From NCBI GenBank assembly GCA_963658085.1, contig CAVKOU010000012.1, forward strand, positions 1 through 56,935: a stretch of DNA of 56,935 nt, written 5' to 3'. Positions 25,078 through 32,751 of this stretch are shown here, piece after piece. Source of the DNA: CAKRJP01 sp963658085. Its GTDB lineage: Bacteria; Bacillota; Clostridia; Lachnospirales; Lachnospiraceae. The notes beneath the pieces were generated by a model. The model had not been told where the DNA came from. It saw only the letters and a program-made list of their open reading frames with translations, and searched no databases. Within the stretch, counting starts at the first letter, position 1, and each line of letters begins with the position of its first letter. A program made the translations under genes and the position numbers.

Positions 25078-25596
25078 ATGGAAAACCCAATCGTAACTTT
25101 TGAAATGGAAAATGGTGATATCATTAAAGCAGAACTATATCCACAGATTGCTCCCAACACAGTAAATAACTTTATTTCCCTGATTAATGACAACTTCTAC
25201 GATGGTCTTATTTTCCACCGTGTCATCAGTGGCTTCATGATCCAGGGCGGATGCCCGAACGGTAATGGAATGGGCGGCCCGGGATATAGCATCCAGGGAG
25301 AGTTCTCACACAATGGCATTGCCAATGATCTGGCACATACAGCAGGTGTATTATCTATGGCAAGAGCTATGAATCCGAATTCAGCAGGATCTCAGTTCTT
25401 TATCATGCATAAGGATGCACCACATCTTGATGGAGAGTATGCAGCATTTGGTAAGGTAATCGAAGGTATGGACGTGGTAAATAAGATTGCATCAACCATG
25501 ACTGATTACAGCGACAGACCGATGGAGCCTCAGAAGATGGCTAAGGTAACCGTAGATACCAAGGGCGTTGATTATCCGGAACCAAAGAAGATGTAA
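25078..25596 (+). CDS. Peptidyl-prolyl cis-trans isomerase, cyclophilin type
   Basis: A 172-residue cytoplasmic cyclophilin without a signal peptide. It has the catalytic arginine in FHRVISGFMIQGG, the motif GPGYSIQGEF, MARAMNPNSAGSQFFI and HLDGEYAAFGKV. ATG 25078 follows AAAGAGG; an open frame extends upstream to 24970 but runs through the palindrome and has no ribosome site. It is monocistronic between the palindrome and the ecf operon. Confidence 0.92.
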   Translation: MENPIVTFEMENGDIIKAELYPQIAPNTVNNFISLINDNFYDGLIFHRVISGFMIQGGCPNGNGMGGPGYSIQGEFSHNGIANDLAHTAGVLSMARAMNPNSAGSQFFIMHKDAPHLDGEYAAFGKVIEGMDVVNKIASTMTDYSDRPMEPQKMAKVTVDTKGVDYPEPKKM

Positions 25597-25660
25597 TGAT
25601 CCTAAAAAAATACTGGAAAATATTGAGAGATAATGTTAACCTAGGTTTGCATTATAGTTT

Positions 25661-25699
25661 ACAATATGTGCTGTCCCGTTAAGGAACAGCGCATATTGT
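25661..25699 (+). promoter_or_regulatory. Hairpin upstream of the ecf operon
   Basis: ACAATATGTGCTGT (25661-25674) pairs with ACAGCGCATATTGT (25686-25699) with one G-T pair. No T run follows. It lies 30 bases before the ecfA1 start and may terminate weakly or act in the leader. Confidence 0.5.
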
Positions 25700-25728
25700 G
25701 CGTTAATAGAGAAGGAGTCCAAAAGAGC

Positions 25729-26580
25729 ATGGGTATGGTTCAGACAGACAAACTGATATATGAATATATGAAAAGAGATGAGGAAGGGCATGTCATTGGC
25801 GCTTCCAGAGCCATAGATCAGGTGGATATAGATGTGGTGGAAGGCCAATTTGTTGCTATCCTGGGACATAACGGTTCGGGGAAATCCACCTTGGCAAAGC
25901 ATATAAATGCCATTCTAGTTCCATCGGAGGGAACCATGTGGGTGGATGGTCGTGATACCAAGAAACCGGAGGAGCTTTGGAATGTAAGACAGACCGCCGG
26001 AATGGTATTTCAAAATCCTGATAATCAGATTATCGGAACAGTGGTAGAAGAGGATGTGGGATTTGGACCGGAGAATCTGGGCGTTCCTACGGAAGAAATC
26101 TGGACCAGAGTGGAGGAGAGCCTAAAGGCTGTTGGCATGATTGAGTACCGACATCACTCTCCGAACAAGCTTTCTGGCGGACAAAAACAGCGAGTGGCCA
26201 TTGCGGGAGTTGTGGCTATGGAACCCAAATGTATCGTTCTGGATGAGCCTACCGCCATGTTAGATCCCATGGGTCGAAAGGAAGTACTAAGAACCGTTCA
26301 GGAGCTTCGAAAAAAGAAGAATGTAACAGTAATTCTTATTACCCATTACATGGAAGAAGTAGTGGATGCGGATAAAGTTTACGTCATGGATCATGGCCAT
26401 GTGGTGATGCAGGGAACTCCGAGGGAGATTTTCTCTCAGGTAGATACCTTAAAGAAGTATCGTTTGGATGTACCTCAGGCTACATTGCTGGCGGACGAAC
26501 TGAGAAAACGAGGACTGGATATTCCTGCAGGAATTCTTACAAAGGAAGAGTTGGTGGAAGCAATATGTCGATTAAGTTAG
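25729..26580 (+). CDS. ecfA1: ECF transporter ATPase A1
   Basis: One of two ATPases of the energy-coupling-factor module for vitamin uptake. It is 283 residues with Walker A GHNGSGKST, Q-loop VFQNPDNQ, signature LSGGQKQR, Walker B CIVLDEPT, and the H-loop in LITHYMEEV. A charged insertion (KRDEEGHVIGASRAID) precedes the ATPase core. ATG 25729 follows GAAGGAG; an upstream in-frame ATG at 25666 falls in the hairpin. It overlaps ecfA2 by 16 bases. Confidence 0.94.
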   Translation: MGMVQTDKLIYEYMKRDEEGHVIGASRAIDQVDIDVVEGQFVAILGHNGSGKSTLAKHINAILVPSEGTMWVDGRDTKKPEELWNVRQTAGMVFQNPDNQIIGTVVEEDVGFGPENLGVPTEEIWTRVEESLKAVGMIEYRHHSPNKLSGGQKQRVAIAGVVAMEPKCIVLDEPTAMLDPMGRKEVLRTVQELRKKKNVTVILITHYMEEVVDADKVYVMDHGHVVMQGTPREIFSQVDTLKKYRLDVPQATLLADELRKRGLDIPAGILTKEELVEAICRLS

Positions 26581-27419
26581 AACATTTAAATTACATATAC
26601 AGTCAGGGAACCGCCTATGAAAAGCATGCCCTTAAGGATGTTTGCCTGGAGATCCCCCATGGAGAATTCGTGGGAGTTATCGGCCATACAGGCTCCGGAA
26701 AGTCTACCCTGATCCAGCATCTCAATGGACTGGTGAAGGCCACAAGCGGCGCCCTCTACTATAATGGGGAAAATATATATTCCGACGGTTATGATCTAAA
26801 GGCGTTAAGAAATCAGGTGGGACTGGTATTTCAATATCCGGAGCATCAACTTTTTGAGATTGATGTTCTGGCAGACGTATGCTTTGGTCCGAAAAATCAA
26901 GGACTGTCTGAGGTAGAGTGTAAAGAGCGAGCGCTGGAAGCACTGCGGCTTGTAGGACTTCCCGAGGAGTATTACAAATCCTCTCCGTTTGAACTTTCCG
27001 GTGGACAAAAACGACGTGTGGCCATTGCCGGTGTTCTGGCTATGAGACCGAAGGTTTTGGTCCTTGATGAGCCTACGGCAGGCTTGGATCCTAAGGGACG
27101 GGATGAGATCCTTGATCAGATTGCTTATTTACATAAAGAAAGTGATCTTACGGTTATTTTGGTATCCCACAGCATGGAGGACATTGCCAAATATGCAGAC
27201 CGCATCATTGTAATGAATCATGGACAAGTGATGTACAATGATATACCAAAGAAAGTATTTGCCCATTATAAAGAACTGGAGGAAGTTGGACTTGCAGCTC
27301 CTCAGGTGACTTATATTATGCATGATCTAAAGGAGCGGGGACTGGATGTGAACTACAAAGCTACATCCATAGAGGAAGCGGCAGATAGTATTATGAGTGT
27401 ACTGGAGAAGAGAAAATGA
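26565..27419 (+). CDS. ecfA2: ECF transporter ATPase A2
   Basis: The second ECF ATPase, 284 residues, with Walker A GHTGSGKST, Q-loop VFQYPEHQLFE, signature LSGGQKRR, Walker B VLVLDEPTAGLDP, and H-loop LVSHSMEDI. It pairs with EcfA1 as a heterodimer that docks on EcfT. It overlaps ecfA1 at the start and ecfT at the end (ATGA), so translation is probably coupled through all three genes. Confidence 0.94.
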   Translation: MSIKLEHLNYIYSQGTAYEKHALKDVCLEIPHGEFVGVIGHTGSGKSTLIQHLNGLVKATSGALYYNGENIYSDGYDLKALRNQVGLVFQYPEHQLFEIDVLADVCFGPKNQGLSEVECKERALEALRLVGLPEEYYKSSPFELSGGQKRRVAIAGVLAMRPKVLVLDEPTAGLDPKGRDEILDQIAYLHKESDLTVILVSHSMEDIAKYADRIIVMNHGQVMYNDIPKKVFAHYKELEEVGLAAPQVTYIMHDLKERGLDVNYKATSIEEAADSIMSVLEKRK

Positions 27420-28240
27420 TACGAGATATAACTATCGGACAATATTATCCGGCAAACAGCCCGGTGCATCGTTTGGATCCAAGGGTCAAACTTGTGTCCA
27501 CTTTGCTATACCTGATCTCTCTGTTTTTGTTTAAAAGTATTTCAGGATATATCATTGCAACGGTATTTTTGGTAACAGTGATCCATATTTCAAGGGTTCC
27601 ATTTTCTTATATCGTCAAAGGATTAAAGCCAGTGGTAATGTTGCTTATGATTACCGTGCTGTTTAATTTATTTTTAAACCGGGAGGGAAATGTTCTTTTC
27701 CATGCATGGATCTTTACCATGACGGATGTGGGATTAGTAACAGCGGTATATATGGCCATTCGATTGATCTATTTGATTATCGGATCCTCTCTTATGACCT
27801 TTACCACCACACCGAATGAGTTAACAGATGGTATCGAAGCTCTCCTTGGACCATTAAATAAAGTACATGTGCCGGTGCATGAGATTGCTATGATGATGTC
27901 TATTGCTCTTCGATTTATCCCTATCTTATTAGAGGAAACAGATAAGATTATGAAGGCACAGATTGCCAGAGGTGCTGATCTGGAGAGTGGAAATCTGATT
28001 CAGAAAGCAAAGGCAATGATTCCTATTTTAGTGCCATTATTTGTATCAGCCTTTCGAAGAGCCAATGATCTGGCAATGGCAATGGAAGCCAGATGTTACC
28101 GCGGTGGCGAAGGACGTACCAAGATGAAGCCACTAAAATACAAAAGAAAAGATTATAGAGCCTATGGCATTATGATTTTTTATGTTGTAGTTTTGGTGGT
28201 GATTGGAAGAATGTTTCCTCTGCATGTTTGGATTTTTTGA
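27416..28240 (+). CDS. ecfT: ECF transporter transmembrane subunit T
   Basis: The membrane scaffold of the ECF module, 274 residues. It has about five hydrophobic segments and cytoplasmic coupling helices carrying the ARGADLES motif and the later EARCYRGGEGRTK, which sit on the ATPases. TIGQYYPANSPVHRLDPRVKL is the usual N-terminal consensus. It recruits interchangeable S subunits; one candidate is encoded at 29540. The truA gene follows 48 bases downstream. Confidence 0.94.
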   Translation: MIRDITIGQYYPANSPVHRLDPRVKLVSTLLYLISLFLFKSISGYIIATVFLVTVIHISRVPFSYIVKGLKPVVMLLMITVLFNLFLNREGNVLFHAWIFTMTDVGLVTAVYMAIRLIYLIIGSSLMTFTTTPNELTDGIEALLGPLNKVHVPVHEIAMMMSIALRFIPILLEETDKIMKAQIARGADLESGNLIQKAKAMIPILVPLFVSAFRRANDLAMAMEARCYRGGEGRTKMKPLKYKRKDYRAYGIMIFYVVVLVVIGRMFPLHVWIF

Positions 28241-28287
28241 TAAAACAGGAAATTTAAAGTGGATAAAATTTCCTTGGGAGCAGAAAA

Positions 28288-29073
28288 ATGTCGAAAAGAA
28301 TAAAACTTACGGTTGCCTACGATGGCACGAATTATTGCGGTTGGCAGGTGCAGCCCAATGGTCTCACGGTGGAGGAAGTATTAAACCGAAGCTTAAGTGA
28401 TCTGATAGGAGAGGAAATTCACATCATAGGAGCAAGCAGAACAGATTCCGGAGTTCATGCCCAGGGGAATGTAGCGGTATTTGATAGTGATACAAAAATA
28501 CCTCCGGAGCGGATTTCCTATGCCTTAAATCAAAAGCTTCCGGAGGATATCGTGATTGTAAAATCAGAGGAAGTGGCATGTGACTGGCATCCAAGATACC
28601 AGCATCATATAGTAAAAACTTATGAATATCACATATGGAACAGTCCTGTAAAACATCCATTAAAACAAAGATATGCAACTCACGTTTCTTTTCCACTGGA
28701 TGTGGAACAGATGAGAAAAGGGGCTTCGTATATCGTGGGAATCCACGATTTTGCAAGTTTCTGTAACGTGCGGACGAATACAGAGGATACGGTGCGGGAA
28801 GTATATTCTATAGACATACTGGAAAATAAAAATGCAGAATGCGGAGGAATCCCAGGGACCGAGATTATCATCCGGGTAACAGGCAACGGATTTTTGTACA
28901 ACATGGTCCGGATCATAGCAGGAACCTTGATCCGGGTAGGAAGAGGATTTTATACACCGGAGAAAATCCGGGAGATCCTGGAAAGAAAAGAGAGGACGGC
29001 GGACGGAATCACAGCGCCGGCTGGCGGGCTGGTTCTTGTCGGCATCTCATATAAAAAAGGAGCTACCACTTAA
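28288..29073 (+). CDS. truA: tRNA pseudouridine synthase A, second copy
   Basis: A 261-residue TruA with the catalytic Asp53 in GASRTDSGVHAQG, AYDGTNYCGWQVQPN at the N-terminus and NGFLYNMVRIIAGTLIRVG at the C-terminus. The position after ecfT is the conserved one in Bacillota, so this is probably the ancestral copy; another lies at 18351. The rplM and rpsI genes that commonly follow truA are absent, and structured repeats lie there instead. GGGAG precedes the start, and the stop lies inside a terminator hairpin. Confidence 0.92.
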   Translation: MSKRIKLTVAYDGTNYCGWQVQPNGLTVEEVLNRSLSDLIGEEIHIIGASRTDSGVHAQGNVAVFDSDTKIPPERISYALNQKLPEDIVIVKSEEVACDWHPRYQHHIVKTYEYHIWNSPVKHPLKQRYATHVSFPLDVEQMRKGASYIVGIHDFASFCNVRTNTEDTVREVYSIDILENKNAECGGIPGTEIIIRVTGNGFLYNMVRIIAGTLIRVGRGFYTPEKIREILERKERTADGITAPAGGLVLVGISYKKGATT

Positions 29074-29092
29074 TCAGTGGCAGCTCCTTTTT
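29053..29092 (+). terminator. Terminator overlapping the end of truA
   Basis: AAAAAGGAGCT-CCACT pairs with AGTGG-AGCTCCTTTTT around TAATC. The truA stop at 29071-29073 is in the loop region. Confidence 0.85.
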
Positions 29093-29152
29093 AAATATCA
29101 TGGAGACGTGGAGATGGACGCACCGCAGGGAACGAGATATGTCTGTCACAAA

Positions 29153-29256
29153 CAAGCTACGTTCCCTACTCGTTGCACACGCTTAGTCGCTCGGGCTCCT
29201 GTGCAAACTCGCCACCCGAAAGACGGGGTGGCTCAGACAAGCAACCTCGCCCCCCT
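29153..29256 (+). repeat. Structured repeat, copy A (3' truncated)
   Basis: The sequence matches the core of copies B and C from AAGCTACGTTCCCTACTCG through TCGCTCGGGCTCCTG to GGCTCAGACAAG. It then diverges near 29245-29256 and lacks the second half that contains GCTAGCGTGCAGCTCC. The internal hairpin GCCACCC / GGGTGGC is perfect. No matching outer arms were found, so it appears to be a partial copy. Confidence 0.8.
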
Positions 29257-29324
29257 GTTATAAACAAATGACATCGGGGAGAAGTGTGTCGCAGCACTGT
29301 AGTTTTTGAGAAAACAGCACTGTT

Positions 29325-29515
29325 AAAGGCGGATAAGGTATGGTTCAAAATGGTAGCGAGGCTTCCGTAGGGAGCTGCACGCTAGCAGCGAGGGTGGACA
29401 CTTGTCTGAGCCGCCCCGTCTTTCAGGGTGGCGAGTTGTGTAGGAACCCGAGCGTCTAAGCGCGTGCAGCGAGTAGGAAACGCAGCGTGTTTTGAACCAT
29501 ACCTTATCCGCCTTT
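29325..29515 (-). repeat. Structured repeat, copy B, with private 26-bp inverted arms
   Basis: The core (29351-29489) is about the same as copy C read on the opposite strand. The arms 29325-29350 (starting AAAGGCGGATAAGG) and 29490-29515 (ending CCTTATCCGCCTTT) are perfect 26-bp inverted copies, with weaker matching beyond. These arms do not resemble those of copy C. It faces copy A and lies 24 bases past the ECF S gene. Two unreal reading frames on opposite strands both begin MNHTLSAF because of these arms. Confidence 0.85.
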
Positions 29516-29539
29516 GTCAGTGCGTCCTACTCTAAAATC

Positions 29540-30076
29540 TTAGGCTTGCGGATGCAACTCCCCAGTCAATTGCTTAATATCAGGAATTGCAATCAATACG
29601 GGATACAGCACCACCGCAAGAATCAATCCACTACTTCCCTGTATAATGCTGGCAGGTACATTAAGCAAAGAGGTAGCCGCTCCGTACAACACAGATTCAA
29701 AGAGGAAATATCCTCCTGCCACAAACAGGATATCCACAATCCCTCCAAGAATAACAGAAAGATAACGGCTCTTCTTATCTTTTGCAATCTTCAGATAAAT
29801 CATTCCGGAGATGAAAGCAATCAGCCCTTTGATAATAAGGGTCGGTGCCACGAAGACGAAGTATCCGCCTAGAAGATCTGCCATTGCGGAGCCGATGCCT
29901 GCAGCTAAAAATCCGTAAACCGGTCCTAAGATGATTCCGGACAGAATAACAATGGAATCTCCGGGATGGATATATCCTCCGGTGGCTGGGGTTGGGATGC
30001 GGATGGACATTGTTGCTACGCAGGCTAGGGCGGCAAACAATGCAGTCATTACTAATTTCTTTAAATTTTTATTCAT
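29540..30076 (-). CDS. ECF transporter substrate-binding (S) component
   Basis: A 178-residue membrane protein with about six hydrophobic segments. It carries the S-component signature: an N-terminal alanine-rich helix (ALFAALACVAT) that contacts EcfT, then GGYIHPGDSIVILSG and GPVYGFLAAGIGSAMADLLGGY. It resembles the ECF-ribofla_trS (DUF1393) group. The substrate is probably a vitamin or related small molecule but cannot be read from the sequence. It is divergent from the CobW gene and lies about 0.5 kb from the ecf operon. I found no recognisable riboswitch in the 290 bases upstream. GAAAGGA precedes the start. Confidence 0.85.
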   Translation of the reverse strand: MNKNLKKLVMTALFAALACVATMSIRIPTPATGGYIHPGDSIVILSGIILGPVYGFLAAGIGSAMADLLGGYFVFVAPTLIIKGLIAFISGMIYLKIAKDKKSRYLSVILGGIVDILFVAGGYFLFESVLYGAATSLLNVPASIIQGSSGLILAVVLYPVLIAIPDIKQLTGELHPQA

Positions 30077-30367
30077 GATAATGTCCTTTCTTGTCGAAAT
30101 TGATTCTTTGATTTTTTAACGTTAATAAACACCACTGATGTTGCAACCCACTTTATCCCTGGATTGGTTATTTGAAAATATCCAATTTTAAGAAAAATAA
30201 TAAGACCAAAATCAAGGCGGTCATCTGGTTTATTAGTTGAAACTAAGGTGGAATATTCCCATAGCTTGTGTTAAAATGAGAAACGGACCTTTAGGTTTTT
30301 TGAAGAAGAAATAGAATCATTTAAGAATGTCTTAAATGCATAATTTTAGAAAGAAGGGAATATAAAA

Positions 30368-31588
30368 ATGACAAAAGTAGACATCATCTCTGGTTTCCTT
30401 GGAGCCGGAAAGACTACATTTATCAAAGAATTGGTAAGCCGCGTATATGCGGGAGAGAAGCTTGTTCTCATCGAGAATGAGTTCGGCGAGATTGGTATTG
30501 ACGGTGGATTTTTAAAGGATGCCGGAATCGAGATTACAGAAATGAATTCCGGTTGTATCTGCTGTACCCTGGTGGGAGATTTCAGTGAGGCACTTCAGAA
30601 AGTTTTGGATCAGTATCATCCGGACCGTGTTATCATTGAACCTTCCGGAGTTGGAAAATTGTCCGATATTGTGAAAGCTATTGAAGATGTAAAGAAGGAT
30701 GCGGATATCGAGATTGACGGACGTATTACCGTAGTAGATGGAAAGAAGACAAAGATGTACTTGAAGAACTTTGGCGAATTTTTCGAAGATCAGGTACAGA
30801 ATGCGTCTACTATTGTAGTAAGCCGTACACAGCTTATGGATGATGCAAAACTTGAGGAGACCATTGGACTTTTAAGAAGTCAGAATGAGAAGGCTGCTAT
30901 TATATCTACACCATGGGATACTCTTAGCACAGAGGCTATTAAGAGAGCCCTGGCTCACAGAACGGGACAGGAAGATCTTTTCGAAGAGGAAGAGCATGAC
31001 CATCATCATGAGCATGATCACGAGTGTGGATGCGGTCACCACCATGATGAACATGATCACGAGCATGAGCATCACCACGACCACGAGCATGAGTGCGGAT
31101 GCGGTCACCACCACGATGAACATGATCACGAGCATGAGCATCACCACGATCACGACCACGAGTGCGGATGCGGTCACCACCATGATGAACATGATCACGA
31201 GCATGAGCATCACCACGATCACGAGCATGAGTGCGGATGTGGTCATGACCATCATCACCACGATCATGATCATGAATGCGGTTGCGGCCATGATCATCAC
31301 CATCATCACGCAGATGAAGTCTTCACCAGCTGGGGTAAGGAGACGGCTCACAAATATACAGAAGAAGAGCTTGATTTCATCTTAAAGGCATTGTCAGAGA
31401 CTACTTCCTACGGAACCATCCTGCGTTCTAAGGGAATCATTGCCATGACAGATGGAAGTTGGAAACAATTTGACCTGGTACCGGAGGAATACGAAGTTCG
31501 TGAGGGACAGCCGGATTATACCGGACGTATCTGCGTCATTGGTACCGACGTGAAGGAAGAGGAATTAGCAAAATTATTCCATGTATAA
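30368..31588 (+). CDS. CobW/G3E GTPase metallochaperone with long His/Cys-rich insert
   Basis: A 406-residue G3E GTPase, probably delivering a metal such as zinc. The P-loop is GFLGAGKTT (residues 9-17), and the metal-binding CxCC motif is CICC (63-66). Residues about 211-315 are an insert of histidine, aspartate, glutamate and CGCG built from 23-residue units starting ECGCGHHHDEHDHEHEHHH, three nearly full copies plus two shorter ones. A CobW_C domain follows (about 318-406, TSWGKETAHKYTEEELDFIL). His-rich tails are common in this family, but one this long and regular is not. The next gene, 15 bases on, is a second CobW-like GTPase. Confidence 0.9.
   Translation: MTKVDIISGFLGAGKTTFIKELVSRVYAGEKLVLIENEFGEIGIDGGFLKDAGIEITEMNSGCICCTLVGDFSEALQKVLDQYHPDRVIIEPSGVGKLSDIVKAIEDVKKDADIEIDGRITVVDGKKTKMYLKNFGEFFEDQVQNASTIVVSRTQLMDDAKLEETIGLLRSQNEKAAIISTPWDTLSTEAIKRALAHRTGQEDLFEEEEHDHHHEHDHECGCGHHHDEHDHEHEHHHDHEHECGCGHHHDEHDHEHEHHHDHDHECGCGHHHDEHDHEHEHHHDHEHECGCGHDHHHHDHDHECGCGHDHHHHHADEVFTSWGKETAHKYTEEELDFILKALSETTSYGTILRSKGIIAMTDGSWKQFDLVPEEYEVREGQPDYTGRICVIGTDVKEEELAKLFHV
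30998..31310 (+). repeat. 69-bp coding tandem repeats in the CobW gene
   Basis: Units begin at 31022, 31091, 31160 and 31229, exactly 69 bases apart, each with GAGTGYGGATGYGGTCA. The fourth is shortened and a fifth partial begins near 31274. Copies are near identical at the DNA level, so slippage is recent. Confidence 0.92.
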
Positions 31589-31603
31589 GAGGAGATAAAA
31601 ACT

Positions 31604-32545
31604 ATGGCAACACCAGTATTTATTTGTACAGGTTTTCTGGATAGTGGAAAGACAACCCTGGTGCAGGATACTCTTATGGAGCAGGAGTGGATGGAAGAAG
31701 GACTTACCCTTTTAATCAGCTGCGAGGAGGGGGAAGTAGAATATACCCCGGAGTATCTAAAAGAGAAGGATATGGCGATTTTGCAGGTGGAAGATTTTGA
31801 ACAGCTGAATGCCGCTTTCTTCAAAAACTGTGAGAAGAATTACCATCCGGTGCAGATTGTTATTGAGTATAATGGCATGTGGAGCTTGGGAGATTTATTA
31901 TCCATCAAATTCCCAAGAACCTGGGAGATCGCCGGTATTTATTCAACCATCAACGGTCAGACATTGGATATGTATATGAAAAATATGAGAAATATGCTCA
32001 TGGAGCCTTTGACAGAATCCTCTCTGATCATTGTTAATCGCTGCTCGGAGGACATGAACCGTTCCGGATTCAGACGGGCCTTGAAAGTACAAAATCCAAT
32101 GGCACAGCTTATTTTTGAGGATTTAAACGGAAATATCATTGAGCCTACAGAGGAGGATCTTCCTTTTGATATCAAGGGAGAAAAGGTAGTGATTGAAGAT
32201 ATCGATTTTGGAGCCTGGTATGTAGACGCTTATGACCATCCGGAACATTATCTCCACAAGGAAGTAGAATTCGTGGCGCAGGTATTTAAACCAAACGGTT
32301 TAGGACCGAACTACTTCGTGCCGGTTAGAAAGATTATGACCTGCTGTGAGGCAGATACCCGATTTTACGGATATCCATGCTTAGTGGAGAAGAAGATCAA
32401 TCTTCGCAGACACCAGTGGGTGAAGGTGAGAGCTCGCTTCGAATATGAGCAGCTGCCTTCTAATCCTAAGAAGACTCCGGTATTACACCTGATCGACTTA
32501 GAACCGGCTATAAAACCTGACCCGGAAGTAGTATTTATGGGATAG
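31604..32545 (+). CDS. CobW-like GTPase fused to a YcgQ (DUF1980)-type domain
   Basis: A 313-residue protein. Residues 1-190 have a CobW-like P-loop (GFLDSGKTT, 10-18) and nucleotide site (IIVNRCSED). The CxCC metal motif found in the upstream partner is missing; the matching stretch has no cysteine pair. Residues about 205-300 resemble the C-terminal half of YcgQ: EFVAQVFKPNG, YFVPVRKIMTCCEAD, then HQWVKVRARFEY. In Bacillus, YcgQ is a zinc-starvation (Zur) protein paired with the YcgR permease. The fusion and the operon suggest a metal-handling role. No permease is adjacent. Confidence 0.75.
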   Translation: MATPVFICTGFLDSGKTTLVQDTLMEQEWMEEGLTLLISCEEGEVEYTPEYLKEKDMAILQVEDFEQLNAAFFKNCEKNYHPVQIVIEYNGMWSLGDLLSIKFPRTWEIAGIYSTINGQTLDMYMKNMRNMLMEPLTESSLIIVNRCSEDMNRSGFRRALKVQNPMAQLIFEDLNGNIIEPTEEDLPFDIKGEKVVIEDIDFGAWYVDAYDHPEHYLHKEVEFVAQVFKPNGLGPNYFVPVRKIMTCCEADTRFYGYPCLVEKKINLRRHQWVKVRARFEYEQLPSNPKKTPVLHLIDLEPAIKPDPEVVFMG

Positions 32546-32594
32546 ATTTGTTGGCTGAAGACAACAGAGTTTTCCCACAATATAGAAAGAGAGA

Positions 32595-32631
32595 AAATCG
32601 CAGTGGTTCTTTGACGGCTCCACTGCGATTT
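32595..32631 (+). terminator. Hairpin after the CobW pair
   Basis: AAATCGCAGTGG (32595-32606) pairs perfectly with CCACTGCGATTT (32620-32631). The following sequence is TGTGAAAAAA, so the T run is poor; it is stronger as a terminator on the opposite strand. Confidence 0.6.
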
Positions 32632-32706
32632 GTGAAAAAAGAGGATTCTTGGAGCGGATGACAATTTGAGAGAATGCCTTACGAGTCGTCGTTTAAAAAG
32701 AGAGAG

Positions 32707-32732
32707 CTTGACAATGGTTAACATTGGTCAAG
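32707..32732. promoter_or_regulatory. Palindrome before nhaC
   Basis: CTTGACAATG (32707-32716), GTTAA, then CATTGGTCAAG (32722-32732) form an almost perfect palindrome that ends 19 bases before the start codon. It includes a TTGACA-like box. Confidence 0.45.
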
Positions 32733-32751
32733 TGGAAAGGAATTTGAGAGT

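Noticed and set aside
29166..29872. Two reading frames on opposite strands (29166-29348 minus and 29492-29872 plus), both starting MNHTLSAF
   Set aside because: The shared start comes from the inverted arms of repeat copy B. One frame runs antisense to the ECF S gene, and neither has a ribosome site.
30077..30367. Riboswitch in front of the ECF S component or the CobW gene
   Set aside because: I compared by eye with THF, preQ1, TPP, FMN and cobalamin patterns and found no match; only a GGAATATTCC palindrome at 30250-30259 stands out.
30998..31310. Regular 69-bp direct repeats resembling a CRISPR array
   Set aside because: The repeats are contiguous without spacers, in frame, and encode the His/Cys-rich insert of a CobW protein.
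30872..31385. Met/Val-rich and Met/Thr-rich frames opposite or overlapping the His repeat
   Set aside because: They are by-products of the CAC/GAT codon repeats in the CobW gene.
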